Source: Carya illinoinensis (Eukaryota > Streptophyta > Magnoliopsida > Fagales > Juglandaceae). From it: a DNA stretch of 64,000 bases. Shown here piece after piece: positions 11,110 through 24,490 of the stretch. The notes beneath the pieces were generated by a model. That model saw only the letters and a list, made by a program, of their open reading frames with translations, ran no database searches and was not told where the DNA came from. Every line of letters begins with the position of its first letter. Positions within the stretch are counted from its first letter, which is position 1. The stretch spans positions 14,542,001-14,606,000 of the forward strand of contig NC_056752.1 of the NCBI RefSeq assembly GCF_018687715.1, given 5' to 3'. The translations under genes and the position numbers were made by a program.

Positions 11110-11900
11110 TTACTATATTCGCCGGTAGGTACTCATAGTGCAAATGGGGAGTTGTAACGATACCATAGGTTTTGTTTTATTAAGGATGGCTCTAATAAAT
11201 AAGAAATGTCATGTTTTTAAAAAGAAGAAGTAGAAAATTTTCTCTGTAAGAAAATGGACATGAAAATTTTTTTCTGAAAGATGTTGAGGAATCTAGATGG
11301 GAGACAAATACGGTTTTTCTGCATATATTGCATGCATCTCATGTTTATCATTAATCATGTATATTTTATCTTTGTGCAAGTTAGTTGTTTAACTTACTGA
11401 GATTTCAAGAAATCTCACTATGGCAGTCTCACACGGGAATGGTAGAAACTATGTCAGAACCAACCTCTTACGAACAGAATGGTGATGAACTCCCCCCTTT
11501 GGCTTTAGATGATTGAGAATGAGCCCTACCCTGACCAAAAGATGGAGTTAATAATGATGTTCTTACAGATGGTCCTATTCACTATGGAGCATATTAGAGA
11601 GATGTTTTGATCTACCTGTTTATGGAACTTTGTTGTAGTTGACTGTAATAAGAAGATTCTATCTTCCACTTTATGTCTGAACTTATGCGTTACTGTTTGG
11701 ACCTCTTTAACTAAGGCAGCATCTATCTATGGTTAACTTGAAGTATTGGGATGTTCAGCTCATTCTAGCAGGAAATTTTATAAATCACCTTTTTCCGCTA
11801 CGATTATTACATTCTGCTAGTTGCATACTAAGATGCATTGCATATTATTTGTTATGAATGGAGGTATGTATCCATGTATTACATGTCCCAACGTTCCATG
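11110..11900. other. Intergenic stretch without a recognisable gene
   Basis: AT-rich, non-coding sequence. A small inverted motif, GAGATTTCAAGAAATCTC, sits at 11399-11416. The texture resembles retrotransposon LTR or untranslated DNA belonging to the Ty3 relic that follows, but no paired LTR was found. Confidence 0.4.
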
Positions 11901-11929
11901 TCTTCGTTACATCCCAAGTGGAAGTTGGG

Positions 11930-12296
11930 GGCATCACATATACTTACCACCAAACAGAAAGCCACATGAGGATTGCTACACCCTCAAAAAGAAAATGGGA
12001 AAGTTGGAGTTTCTGGTCGCCCAATATTCGACGGACCATAGGCAGTCGTTCATGCAAAGCAGGGAGTGGCCCCAAAGGCCGTGCAAGAGTGAAAGCCCCA
12101 AGAGGCAAAAAACGGATCAAGAAGACACTTGCAACGCCCTCACCAAGCCCGAGCTCGCAAGAATATCCCCTAGGTGAGATATGCACCTTAGCTGGAGGGT
12201 TTGCAAGGGGCGACCCCTCCTCATCCAATAGAAAGGCATACGCATGGGGGACCCAATATGAAGAAGTATTTTTTGCAGAAAGGCCCCAAGCTAAGT
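11930..12296 (+). pseudogene. Tat-lineage Ty3/gypsy Gag C-terminal remnant
   Basis: Two overlapping frames carry pieces typical of Tat-group gag. The word PHEDCYTLKKKMGKL corresponds to the zinc-knuckle DC..LK block. GEICTLAGGFARGDPSS followed by NRKAYA corresponds to the gag-protease junction. They lie in different frames, so the gene is broken. The rest of gag upstream was not recognised. Confidence 0.6.
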
Positions 12297-12304
12297 AGCT
12301 AAGG

Positions 12305-12718
12305 CATTCGGAGACAATGGTCATCTTGTTTGACGAAGAAGACAGCAAATGGGTACTTTATCCCCACAGCGATGCGCTCATGGTAACCATGCTCATTGCA
12401 AACATCACAAACCTGAGGATCCTGATAGACAATAGCAGCTCTGCATACATCCTCTTCTGGGATGCATTCATAAAGATAGGGATCGATTCTAACCGCCTAT
12501 GCCCTACACCCATGCCGCTCCAAGGATTCTCAGGGGATGTAGTCAAGTTTCTAGGCACCATAACTCTGTCAGTCCTGACCGGTAAAGCTGCTAAAACCAC
12601 CACAACAATGGCCAACTTCCTCATAGTGAAAGCCTCATTATCTTATAATACCATCCTAGGGCACCCAACCCTAAACAATATGAAGGTGGGTAACATCAAC
12701 CTACCACCTAAAGATTAA
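12305..12718 (+). pseudogene. Tat-lineage retropepsin
   Basis: The frame 12317-12718 resembles the Tat protease segment (DALMVTMLIANITNLRILID then PMPLQGFSGDVV, ending ILGHPTLNNM). The active-site word reads LIDNSSSAY. The family consensus is about LVDxGSSAD, so the catalytic Asp is kept but the Gly and the following Asp are changed. The enzyme would process Gag-Pol. It is followed by stops, so it is a relic. Confidence 0.7.
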
Positions 12719-12949
12719 GTTCCCAACGGCGTCAGGTGTAGGAGAAGTCTGCTACGACCAGGTGCTAGCAATGCTATGTGTAGGAGCTAAAAACTAGAGG
12801 GGCAGATGTTCATTGACAGGGAAGAAGAAATCAAGGATAAGAAGACCCTCTAGCAAGCAAAGCCGAACGAGCCTCTGCAACTGGTCACCTTGGATCTGAA
12901 CCGTCCCAAGAACATCGTGAGACTTAGAACAAGGATGGAGCCAAAATGA

Positions 12950-13870
12950 GATGATCAATTAAGCAAATCCTAGCCAAGCACCAAGATGTGTTTGCTTGGA
13001 GTCATGAAGACATGCCTAGAATAGACAAAACAGTAATCAAACATCACCTCTGTGTGAACCCAGAGGCCAAAATGGTTCAGCTTCAGCACAGAGAAATATG
13101 CCGCTATAGCTAATGACAGCCTTCTCGTGGCAAGATTTATCCGAGAATCGCACTACCCTAAGTGGCTATCTAACATGGTGTTGGTAAAAAAGTTGAACGA
13201 GAAGTGGAGAATGTGCATTGACTTCACTGATCTAAATAAAGCCTACCCAAAGGAAATTTTCCTACTGCCCCACATCAATCTAAACGAGAAGTTGATGCTT
13301 ATTCAGGATATAACCAAGCCTGAATAAACCTCGACAACGAAGAGAAAACATCATTCGTAACCGTTTATGAGGTGTATTACTATCGAGCCATGCCATTTGG
13401 ACTAAAAAATGTGAGAGCCACCTACCAAAGGTTGGTCAATTGCATGTTCAAAAGCCAGATAAGGCACAACATAAAGGTTTATGTGGATGATCTACTTGTC
13501 AACATTAAGGAGCCCAACCACCTCCTGGCAAACCAACAAAAAGCCTTCACGATCCTATGCTTGTGCAAGATGAAACTCAAGCCAATGAAGTGCGCCTTAA
13601 TGGTAGACTTGGGCAAGTTTTTGGGCTTCTTAGTCTCAAAGAGAGGGATAAAAGCAAACTTGGAAAAGGTCAAAGCCATAATAGAAATGTCTCTGCCCCA
13701 GAACATAAATGAAGTACAAAGGCTGACAAGACAGATAGTCACCCTCAACTGGTTCATTTCCCAGTTGACGAGAAAATGCCTACCATTCTTCAAAGTATTG
13801 CAGAAGGCACAAACTTGGAATCAAGGATTATCTAACCAACCCATCACTCCCTAGCCAAGCAGAGCCAAGA
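12950..13870 (+). pseudogene. Tat-lineage Ty3 reverse transcriptase relic
   Basis: The segment opens with QILAKHQDVFAWSHEDMPRID (in pieces), then WLSNMVLVKKLNEKWRMCID and DFTDLNKAYPK (13165-13250). The next block (13372-13854) has MPFGLKNVRATYQRLV and the intact catalytic box YVDDLLV near 13480-13500, then KCALMVDLGKFLGFLVS. Stops at 13325 and elsewhere and a small deletion between 13327 and 13372 disrupt the frame. The domain order gag-PR-RT-RNase H on the plus strand fits one element. Confidence 0.8.
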
Positions 13871-13939
13871 GAAGCTCTTTACCCATCCATTTTCCCACAA
13901 GCAATCTCAGTGACTTTAGTAAGGGAGAGAAAGGATGTT

Positions 13940-14520
13940 TAGAAGCCAATGTATTACACTAGTCGTGCCTTCTAGGGAGTGGAGGACATGCTAGCTTTCG
14001 CACTAGTAATGATAGTTCAGCACGTAAGGCCATATTTTCAAGCCCACCTAATCAAGGTGCTAATAGAAGCTCCTTTGAAAAAGGTATTGCAAAGGATGTA
14101 TGTCTTAGGCTGTTTAATGAATTAGGCAGTCAAGTTGAGGAAGTTCAACATTGACTACCTTCCCTAGAATGCTATAAAGGAGCAGGTCCTAGCTGACTTC
14201 ATAGCCGAATTCACTGACTTCCCTGTGTAAGTTCAAGATGCACCTGTAGGAAAGCCCTGGAAGGTCTTTGTAATGGTTCATCCTACCAAACTGGAGGGAG
14301 AATCAGGGTGCATATAACTACGGACTCTAGGAAGAACACAACTACGAGATTAAACTCACTTTCAAAACTACCAACAATGACACAGAATACGATGCATTGT
14401 TGGTTGGGATTTCAATATCTGAGATCTTGGGGGGCCACAGAAGTTGAACTAAGAGACGACTCCCAAGTAACCGTCAACCAAGTCTTGGGAAAGCTTGCTG
14501 CAAAGAGTGAGGAACTATAG
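13940..14520 (+). pseudogene. Tat-lineage Ty3 RNase H and archaeal-type RNase H relic
   Basis: Conceptual reading through stops gives AFALVMIVQHVRPYFQAHLI, then QVLADFIAEFTDF near 14180-14220. This is the usual RNase H end of Tat elements. The second RNase H-like block (14400-14520) reads EVELRDDSQVTVNQVLGK. Several stop codons interrupt it. Confidence 0.65.
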
Positions 14521-14739
14521 AAATATATGTAGTTAGTATGGGAAAAACATAGTCGTTTCCAGTATTTCCATATCCAAAAAGTGCCAACAAGAGAGAACCA
14601 GAAGGCCGACAAGCTAGAGCAAACCACCTTGGGACAGGATTTTACCTTACTAGAATAGACAGTCAGCAAAACAATGGATGTACCCACCATGGGGATTGAG
14701 ATCTCGAAAATAAGGCTAGGAGCACCAAAATGGGCATTA

Positions 14740-14935
14740 GACGTTATATGGTACCAAACACCGGGGAGCTCCCTAGTGAAAAATGGGAGGTGTGGAAGGT
14801 CAAAAACAAGGCAGCACGCTTCACTCTAATAGATGGTCTTCTGAACAAGCAGGGCTTCTAGGCAACCATTCTGAGGTGCATCGTTGGAAGAAGCCCAGTT
14901 CGTACTGGCCAAAATACTTGAAGAGTAAAACAACG
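14740..14935 (+). pseudogene. Start of Tat-lineage integrase region, then truncation
   Basis: Reads ELPSEKWEVWKVKNKAARF then TLIDGLLNKQGF, one stop, ATILRCI, and EEAQFVLAKILEE. This is the linker and zinc-binding start that follows RNase H in Tat elements. After about 14935 the similarity stops and no integrase core is seen, so the element is truncated before the (TC)n tract. Confidence 0.6.
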
Positions 14936-15104
14936 CAGTATGGAGTGCCCTTCTTCCCTCTATTCACCTGCCATCCCGATGATTTTCTCCTTCCCAAAAA
15001 TTTTCTCCCCCACTCCTTCATAATTCTTCTCTCCTTCAGTTTTATTTCTCCCCATTACTCTCTCCTACCACCTCCATCATGTACACCCATCTCACACACT
15101 TTGC

Positions 15105-16160
<1,056 letters not shown>

Positions 16161-17876
16161 TCTCCTCGATATAATTTTATCTAGTTATTAGTTCCCTTTG
16201 GTCACATATGATTAAGTGAATATTGATGGGTCATGTGTTAAGGTCATACAGTATTTGATTGTTACGGTCTGAAATGATTATATGGTCGGTCAGGCAAATT
16301 TAAATAGTCCATAGGTTTGAACTTAGGTATTGTGATTTTTATAGGTGGTATCGATATGTGGAAGCTAGATTATTTAGGAAACATTTGATGAGACATTAGG
16401 AAATTAAAATTTGACACGTGAGCACTAGATCTTTTATTTTATTTTCAATATTATAGAGTTATGTCATCTTAGGAATTAATTTTGAAATTATTTGGAGAAT
16501 TTATATGAAAATCCAAGTATTTTTGGGGAGTGGCGATATTTAGGGTCCCGAGGATTTTTAGACACTAAGGAAATATAGATAGATATATCTCAAGTTTTAA
16601 TGATAAAGTACATGTTCGTTTGGAAATTTAAGTTACATGTTTATTTTATAGGTGACAATTGATAACTCTTTGGCACTGTTGTAAGGAAATTCAAAGAAGT
16701 TAAAAGTCCCAATAAGCGGGGTTTCTATGTTAGACTTTGCATTAAAAAAAATAAACTGAGGTTTGTTTTTAAAAATGTGCATGATATGTTTTGAAAAAAA
16801 AATATAAAAACAACCTCAGTAATGTGTTTTTGCATTACTCATGAAATCTATATGAAAGAGAAATATTTCCTGACATGACTAGTGTAGACATGAACAATAT
16901 TTTCACATGTTTATGAAATGTGCAAAAAGAGCGAACATGAAATCTAAAAATTTTGTACATGTTATATGAACACTTTCTGAATCTATTTTGAATATGTGAA
17001 AATGATATAAATATATTCAGCAATATGTTTGATTTGATATGTATTTGAAAAACCTTTGGTATGACTTTCTGGTTCTGATTCTGGTTCTGATTCTGGTTCT
17101 GAATATGTTATATGGTAAATACCAACATCTCTAATATGAGTGCACTCTCTTTGGAAAAAAAGTGATTTTCTGTGTGTTTTTTCTTGTGTGCACACTCGAG
17201 GCTCCGAGAATGAATAAGGAAAAGTTTCACAATATGATACTGCATGGTTTATCCATCAAGGATAGCACAACCCTACCACAGGGGTTAAACATGATATGTG
17301 ATATGATATGATATGATATGGAATGTTATGATAAGATAAAGATGTTTAGTCATGCTATGCCAAATGGTCTTTGAATATGAATAGTTTGAAATGTCGCTCT
17401 GATGTTTTGATAACATGTTTTTGTGGATATGCATTCTGAAAATGAAATGTTTTGTATCTGCATTCTAAACTCTTTGAAAAGACTCATATTTAGATACTAA
17501 TATATGTTCTTTGCTTACTAAGTTATTGATAACTCACACCTTATCTCTAAAATATTTTTCAAACTATTTGAATGTTTCAGTAGAGGATCAAAATTAAGGA
17601 ATATGGGCAAGATTATTTAAGTATAGTGGATTAAGCACAAAAGAATGTCATTGTTATTGAATAATATTATTCAATAAAGTTGTCGTGATGTGATATGTTG
17701 AGAGGTTAATAGTTTTATTAAGACTTTGTGATGTGATTAGTTAACTATTTGGGAATAGTTGGTTAAATCATTGAGATCTATGTTTAATTGAAAAATTGGA
17801 GTTTAATATTTTATTATGAGATACGATTTTAAGTGAGAATAAGTAACTCTCCGACCCATCCAGGACTGGGGCATTT
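16161..17876 (+). repeat. LTR-like or untranslated repeat DNA with short tandem motifs
   Basis: AT-rich non-coding DNA containing three copies of GATTCTGGTTCT-type words at 17067-17103 and a run of ATATG/GATATG repeats at 17296-17325. It ends with CGACCCATCC and AGGACTGGGGCATTTCA near 17851-17876, a form often seen at plant LTR ends. No second LTR copy is visible in the window, so a solo LTR is only a suggestion. Confidence 0.35.
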
Positions 17877-17877
17877 C

Positions 17878-18050
17878 AAAAGATCCTTAAGTCAATGCAT
17901 TTGAATGTCATATACCAACTTCTTATATGTGATAGTTGGCAATGCTTTACTGAATAAATCTGCAAAATTGTCACTTGATCGTATTTGCTTGACATCAAAT
18001 TACCACTCTTCTAGAGCTCCTGTCTAGAAAAAAGTTTTGGTAAAATGTTT
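17878..18050 (-). pseudogene. Ty1/copia RNase H C-terminal fragment
   Basis: On the minus strand the sequence translates to FDVKQIRSSDNFADLFSKAL then PTITYKKLVYDIQMH. This is the conserved end of copia Pol. The plus-strand copia at 19366-24935 has the equivalent segment near 24360-24475. The fragment is isolated, and flanking sequence in the same orientation is non-coding. Confidence 0.7.
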
Positions 18051-18970
18051 AAGTTCTATCACATTTGAGAACAGTCTCATTGGATTACCCATATCCAAAA
18101 CAACCGGTACCTTTTAGCTTTTAGGGATGAAAAGGGGCTCACAATAGATTATGCAAACTCAAATAATTTGATTTCGACTTACAGTATTTGTAAACCAAAA
18201 TCCAAATTTGATGGTTACTGTTGAATGAATAAATTTATATTTTATTATTTTTTATAACACTCTCTCTCTCTCATCTCTCCATCTATACCCACAAACATCT
18301 AGATAATTTAATTAGAATTTGATTACTAATTAACATATAATAGGTAGAATCGTAAAATATGATAAAATAAAATAAATTAATAATTAAAAAATAAATATTT
18401 TGTAATTATTAATTACTTATTACTATATAATGAATAAATAGATAATTCAATATGAAAATTTGATGTGAATAGTCAAAGTCAAATTCATCTCATATTATTT
18501 TATTGTTATATAATGAAAAAATAGTTATTCCAATGTAGAGACTTATGTGAATAGAATAACCAAAATTCAAATTCATCTTACATTCATCAAAAGTGTTATT
18601 TACATATGCATAATCCATTAAGAATGCTCTGATATAGTCTACTTTGATTTATGTGATGCAAACAATATTATTTTCATATAGTATTGTCGGATTGTCTTTA
18701 ACTATGGATTAACCATACTTTTGTAAATATGTTGAATTATTGATTTTAACTAATTTCATTTGATTATTTCAAGAATTGCAATTTCTGAGACTGGAAGAAA
18801 TAGTAGCTAACGTGTGCTTAAAAAGTCTCCATAAAATACCAATATCACTATATGTAAACAGGTATCATGTTTATGATTTTCGGTTATGCGAATCGGAAGG
18901 ATAACTTGAGTCTAAATGATAAGTTAATCATGAATTCGAGCATTTTTTATAAAATAATGGGTTAATTAAT
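18051..18970. other. AT-rich intergenic stretch
   Basis: No coding frames. There is a short (CT)6 run at 18260. Repeated words such as gtgaatag..caaa..ttcaaattcatct near 18468-18495 and 18550-18585 hint at a decayed MITE, but matching ends were not established. Confidence 0.4.
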
Positions 18971-18974
18971 TTTG

Positions 18975-19172
18975 ACCGGTTTGGATACAAAAGTGATATT
19001 AACTCATATCAACTCATCTTATCTAATTATTATAATTTTCTCAAATTTTCATACAAAATATAATAAACAATTTAATTTTTTCAAATTTTAAAACATTAAT
19101 AATATTAAAAAATAATATTCTAAGAATATTTTATTTAATGTTTAATTTTTATCTCAATTCATCTCATCTTAG
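18975..19172. mobile_element. MITE-like element, GTTTGGAT family copy 1
   Basis: Shares an extended AT-rich core (tataattttctcaaatttt, acaaaatataataaacaatt, aataatattctaa.aatattttatttaa) with 53451-53662 and, less well, 33930-34112. The left end has CCGGTTTGGATAC and the right end has ATCTCAATTCATCTCATCTT. The right terminal repeat is poorly preserved here. Confidence 0.65.
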
Positions 19173-19365
19173 CGCACCTCGCATCTTGAGTTTTTGCCAG
19201 TTTGCAAATCACTCTCTTGATTTCATATTTTGATGATTTGCTCCCAAGAAATGCAAAATTTTGCAATTTGGTCCCTCTATCTATCCTCCTTCACTTTCTA
19301 ATTAACTGCGAGCCAATCAGAGCAGAGACATAGCACACTTGTTAAAAAACAAAAAATATAGAAAT

Positions 19366-19565
19366 TGTTATAAACTGATTTGTATAATCATCTTTAGCGA
19401 TCAATTATGACCATCTTTAGTCATCAATTATGACTTAAACTATACATAAACCACATTTGTACTCATATATATATGGCTATCGTTCACTTGTATAGGATGA
19501 TGTTTTCAGTATTGAATAACAATGCTTTCTCTTGCAATATCATTTCTCTTTTTAGTTTCATAACA
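19366..19565 (+). repeat. Copia 5' LTR
   Basis: TG...CA ended, 200 bp, with a TATATATATGG promoter-like motif near 19470. It is paired with 24737-24935. Confidence 0.92.
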
Positions 19566-19582
19566 TATTATCAGCACGAATG
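19566..19582 (+). other. Putative copia primer-binding site
   Basis: TATTATCAGCACGAATG directly follows the 5' LTR CA. TATCAGCACGA is the form found after the LTR in a group of plant copia elements. The exact tRNA primer is not certain. Confidence 0.55.
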
Positions 19583-19798
19583 TTCTGTCAATTTTAAAGC
19601 TAGTAGTCTTCTACTCCAAGTAAGCTTTTCAATATATTATTTGTAATTCCCAAAATGAATATGAAATGTTATATTACTTATTATTACTTGATAAAACTAT
19701 GTGTTTATTCTCCTATGAAATACATTATTATGACTTGTTAATGTATTTCTTATTTACAATATAAACATACTTATTTTCTTTATTTATATATGTAGAAA

Positions 19799-20860
19799 AT
19801 GTCAAATCTTAAAAAATTGGAATTCGTTGCTCTTGAAATTTTTGAAAAAAATTATTTATCTTAAATCCTTGATGCTGAGATCCATCTAGATGCAATGAAC
19901 CTGGGAGATACAATTAAAGAATGAAATCATGGGTCCCGACAGAACCGCGCTAAGGCAATGATTTTCTTTCGGCACCATCTTCATAAAAAATTAAAAACTG
20001 AGTATCTCAAGGTAAAAGATCCCCTTATTTTGTGGAATGATTTAAGAGAGAGATATGAGCACTAGAAAACACTAATCCTCCCAAAAACTCGTCATGATTG
20101 ATTGCACCTAAAGTTACAAGACTTCAAGAGTGTTAGTGAGTACAACTCTGCACTCTTTTAAATTAGCTCAATATTGAAACTATGTAGTGAAAAGTCATTG
20201 ATGATGACTTATTAGAGAAGACATATACTACTTTTCATGCATCGAATGTGCTCCTGCAGTAGCAGTATCGAGAGCAAAAATTTTAAAAATATTCTAAACT
20301 TATATCTTGTCTTCTAGTAGCTGAATAAAATAATGAGTTTTTGTTAAGAAATTATCAGTCACGTCCTACTGGTTCTATATCATTTCTTGAAATGAATGGT
20401 ATTGAATTTACACCATTCTCATAAACGAATAGTACATCTTTCCAAAGAAATCGAAGGCGTGGATGTGGTAGGAAAATATATAAAAGTGGAGATCTTAGAA
20501 GCGACCATACTGAAAGGGATAATAATAGATATACACCGTACCACTATAAGTGGTTCAACTAAGAGAATAGTAAAGGTCCTTAGAATAAATTTTCAAATAA
20601 AGAAGAAGATAAATGTCATAGATGTGGTATGACTGGACATTAGTTTCGTACTTGTCGTACAGCTAAATACTTGGTTGACTTACACCAAACTTCTATAAAA
20701 GAGAAAACAAAAAATTTTAAAACAAATTTTGTTGAACCATCAGTTACTTTAGTTTCTATAGGTGGAGAAGATATTACCAACCTTGATGTTTTTGATTTCT
20801 TTGAGGATTCAAGTAGTAGAGTTGATCATTTGATTGGTAATGGAAGTGTTCCTTTTAATT
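19799..20860 (+). pseudogene. Copia Gag remnant with zinc knuckle
   Basis: ATG at 19799 opens MSNLKKLEFVALEIFEKNYLS, then a stop. Further pieces read AKAMIFFRHHLHKKLK and LILWNDLRERYEH (19950-20060). The zinc knuckle is at about 20608-20655: DKCHRCGMTGH, a stop, FRTCRTAKY (CCHC residues kept). It continues as VDLHQTSIKEKTKNFK. The protein is interrupted by several stops and at least one frame change. Confidence 0.75.
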
Positions 20861-20946
20861 AATATATTTTCTTTATCTTATAGTAAAAATGTTTAATATT
20901 TTGCAATGTTTTGTAGTAATGAAAGTTTTATATATTTTGTAGAATC

Positions 20947-21357
20947 ATGAATCTTACTGATGAACCTTTTATCTCTGAGATGAATAATAGAGATATATGT
21001 TTGGCTGTCAGTGCTACAACTCACACAATTCTTAAGGATAAAAAATATTTTCAAAACCTAACATTGAGCAAAGTCTACGTCTATACCATATCTGGTTCAT
21101 CGAATCTAATTGAAAGTTCCAAAAGAGCTGATATTGTGTTGCCTAATGGTACCAAATTATGTATTGATGATACTCTATTTTCTTCACGATCCAAAAGAAA
21201 TTTATTGAGTTTTAAGGATATATGTTGTAATGGTTGTCATATTGAAACCACCAACGAATGCAGTAAAGAGCATCTTCTCATTACTAAAATAATTTCAAGC
21301 CAAAATCTCATATTAGAAAAACTAACTGCTCTCTCATCTGGATTGTATTATACATAA
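20947..21357 (+). pseudogene. Copia protease / Pol N-terminal segment, catalytic Asp lost
   Basis: A 136-codon frame contains CLAVSATTHTILKDKKYF, where related copia proteins have a D-S-A-T-T-H protease motif. Here the Asp codon has become Val. Downstream, VLPNGTKLCIDDTLFSSRSK and NLLSFKDICCNG follow the family pattern. The reading frame itself is unbroken here, but the protease would be inactive. Confidence 0.7.
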
Positions 21358-21399
21358 ATGAGAACATTTGAATCACATGTAGTAATGCACCAGAAGTGC

Positions 21400-22340
21400 T
21401 TTGACCCCAAAGTATTTATACCTTGGCATAATCACCTTGGACATCCAAGATCAATAATGATGAGACGAATAATTGATAATTAGTATGGGAATCTCCTAAA
21501 GAATCAGAAGATTATTTTACCCAATGAATATCCGTGCTCTGCTTGTTATCGAGGTAAATTGATTATCAAACCATCTCTCTCAAAGGTTATTTTTGAATCT
21601 CCATCATTTTTACAAATGATTCATGGGGATATATGTAAGTCTATTCAACCATTAAGTGGACCGTTTAGATACTTTATAATTTTACTTGATGTATCAAGTC
21701 GATGGTCATATGTTTGTCTACTTTCCACTAGAAATATTGCATTTGCTAAACTTCTTACCTAAATAATTAAACTACGAACACAATTCCCTGACTATCCAAT
21801 TAAAACTATTCAATTGGATAATGCAGGTGAAGTTACATCTCAAACTTTTGATAACTATTGCATGTCAATAGTAATAGATGTTGAACATTCAGTTGCTCAC
21901 ACGCACACTCAAAATGGTTTAACTTAATCATTAATTAAAATGTTTCAACTAATCGCTAGACATTTACTTACGAAATCAAAACTTCATATTTCTGCCTAGG
22001 GACATGCTCTTCATGTAGCATTATTGATTCAAGTTAGACCATCAGCATATCACGAATATTCTCCATTACAGCTTGTATTTGGTCAACAACCAAAGATTTC
22101 TCATCTTTATATTTTTGGATGTACAGTATATGTTCCAATTGTACCTCCACAACGTACAAAGATGGATCCTCAATGTAGACTTGGGATATATATTGGGTTT
22201 GATTCTCCATCTATTATTAGATACCTTGAGCCTCTTACATGGGATATGTTTAAGGCACATTTTGAGGATTTTCATTTTGACGAATCCATTTTTCCAACAT
22301 TGGGTAATGAGAAGTCGGTGCCAAAAGCATGACAGGAAAT
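21400..22340 (+). pseudogene. Copia integrase remnant
   Basis: The zinc-binding start reads WHNHLGHPRSIMMRRIIDN, with a stop, then CSACYRGKL (21540-21558). The core starts QMIHGDICKSIQPLSGPFRY and FIILLDVSSRWSYV. Later pieces include TIQLDNAGEVTSQTFDNYC and PLQLVFGQQPKISHLYIFGC (22060-22120). There are stops at 21481, 21761, 21926 and 21997. Integrase inserts the cDNA into the host genome. Confidence 0.75.
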
Positions 22341-22899
22341 TACTTGAAAAAATAAAGCCTTTTTCCTATTTGATCCTCGTACAAATTAATGTAAACTAGA
22401 GGTTCAAAAGATTATTCATTTACAAAGTGTTGCAAATCAATTACCAGATGTATTTACTGACACTAAAGGTGTGGTAAAATCATATATTTCTGTTGTTAAT
22501 GTTCCAGCAAGGATTGTAGTTCCTGAAGAACAAGTTGCCAAAACAACAATAGGTGAGTCTAAGACACACCTAAAGCTTGGACAGCCTATTGGTGCAAATG
22601 ACAAAATTCTTTGGAAGAAAAAAATACATAATGAATTTGGTACTCCTGAAGAACCCATACCTACAAGACAGGCCACAATAGCAATTGATGCTCCTGAAAA
22701 GACTTGAAAAAGAACCTCCTGAAGAGATATTTCATGAAATTTCTTCACTTGAAGAGTGACAGATACCTAAAAATAACAAGATCTCGATACATTTCATTAG
22801 TACTAGAGAAATTTTGGATAGAACTAAAACTATTGTCGATAACATATTTTCATATAAGATGTCCCTTGAAATTACCAGAAGTAATAAAAAAAATGAGCC

Positions 22900-23560
22900 A
22901 AGAACTGTCGAAGAATGTCAATGTAGAAATGATTGGCCAAAATGGAAATTAGCTATTAAAGTTGAATTAAACTCGCTAGCAAAGCGAGAGGTCTTTGGAC
23001 CAATTGTTCAGACACCAAAGGGTATAATGTCTGTTGGATATAAATGATTATTTATACGTAAACGTAATTAGAGAAATGAAATTGTGCGATATAAAGCACG
23101 ACTTGTTTCATAAGGTTTCCTGCAAAAACCAGTGATTGATTATGAGGAAACATACTCTCCTGTTATTGATGAAATCACATTCAGATTTTTTATTAGCTTG
23201 GTAGTTACAAAAAGATTAGATATGCAGTTGATGGATGTAATCACTGCATATTTATATAGATAATTGAATCATGACATATATATGAAAATTCCTGAAAGAT
23301 ATAAGATGCCTGAAGCTCCTAATCTAAGTACATCCAGAAATATGTATTCTATTAAACTTCAAAGATCTTTATATGGGTTAAAGCAATCTAGACGCATGTA
23401 ATATAAACATCTTAGCGAATATCTATTGAAAGAAGGATTTGAGAATAATCCAATATGCCTATGTGTTTTTATTAAGAAATCAGACTTCAGATTTGTTATT
23501 ATTGTAGTTTATGTTTATTATCTAAATCTTGTTAAAACTCCTAAAAAGATCACAAGAACC
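22900..23560 (+). pseudogene. Copia reverse transcriptase, catalytic box destroyed
   Basis: Pieces in order are CQCRNDWPKWKLAIKVELNS, QLMDVITAYLYR, IYMKIPERYKMPEAP, SIKLQRSLYGLKQS and IIVVYVYYLNL. The last is the YVDD active site with both aspartates replaced by tyrosine (23505-23530). Stop codons and frame changes also interrupt it. Confidence 0.8.
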
Positions 23561-23689
23561 GCTACATATTTAAAGAATGAATTTGAAATGAAAGATCTTG
23601 ACAAAACGAAATTTGTAAAATGGAATTCTCATTCATCAGTCAACTTATACAAAGAAAGTATTGAATTACTTTTATATGGACAAAGCTCA

Positions 23690-24490
23690 TTCCCTGAGTA
23701 CTCCAATGGTTGTTCGATTACTTGATGTGCAAAAAGATCCATTTCGTCCTTGTGAAGACGATGAAAAAATTCTTGGTCCTAAAATACCTTATCTTAGTAC
23801 AATTGGAGCCCTGATGTTTCTTGCAAATTACACTCGGCCTGATATTGCATTTTCAATTAATTTACTTGCAAGATATAGTTCTGCACCAACTCGAAGACAT
23901 TGGAATGGTATTAAACATGTCCTTTGATACCTCCAAGGTACGGTTGATATGGAATTATTTTATCAACATAGATTAAGTCCACAATTAGTTAGATATGCAG
24001 ATGCAGGTTATCTTTCAGATCCACACAGAGGTAGATCTCAAACTGAATATATATTTATTTATGAAAATTCTACTATATCATAGAAATCTGTCAAGCAAAT
24101 ACTATCTGCTACCTCTTCAAATCACTAAGAGATCATTGTAATTCATGAAGCAAGTCGAGAATGTATTTGGTTAAAATCGGTAATTCAACATATTCAAGAA
24201 AAGTGTGGTTTTCTTATGATGAATGATAGCCCAACAATTTTATACGAAAATAATGATGCTTCTATTACTCAAATTAAAGGATGATATATCAAAGGTGACA
24301 AAACTAAACATATTTCACCTAAATTCTTTTATACCCATAAATTTTAGGAGAAATGTGAAATTGATGTCAAGCAGATACGGTCAAGTGATAATTTGGCAGA
24401 TTTATTCACTAATGCATTACCAACTGCAACATTTAAGAAGATTGTGCAAAACATTGGAATGCAAAAACTTCAAAACCTATCATAATGCAC
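23690..24490 (+). pseudogene. Copia RNase H remnant
   Basis: Reads KIPYLSTIGALMFLANYTRP and DIAFSINLLARYSSAPTRRH (23790-23910), then RYADAGYLSDPHRGRSQT near 23990-24045. The end piece ADLFTNALPTATFKKIVQNI is near 24400-24460. A stop and frame changes break it. It ends shortly before the polypurine-like tttttaggggg sequence. Confidence 0.75.
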
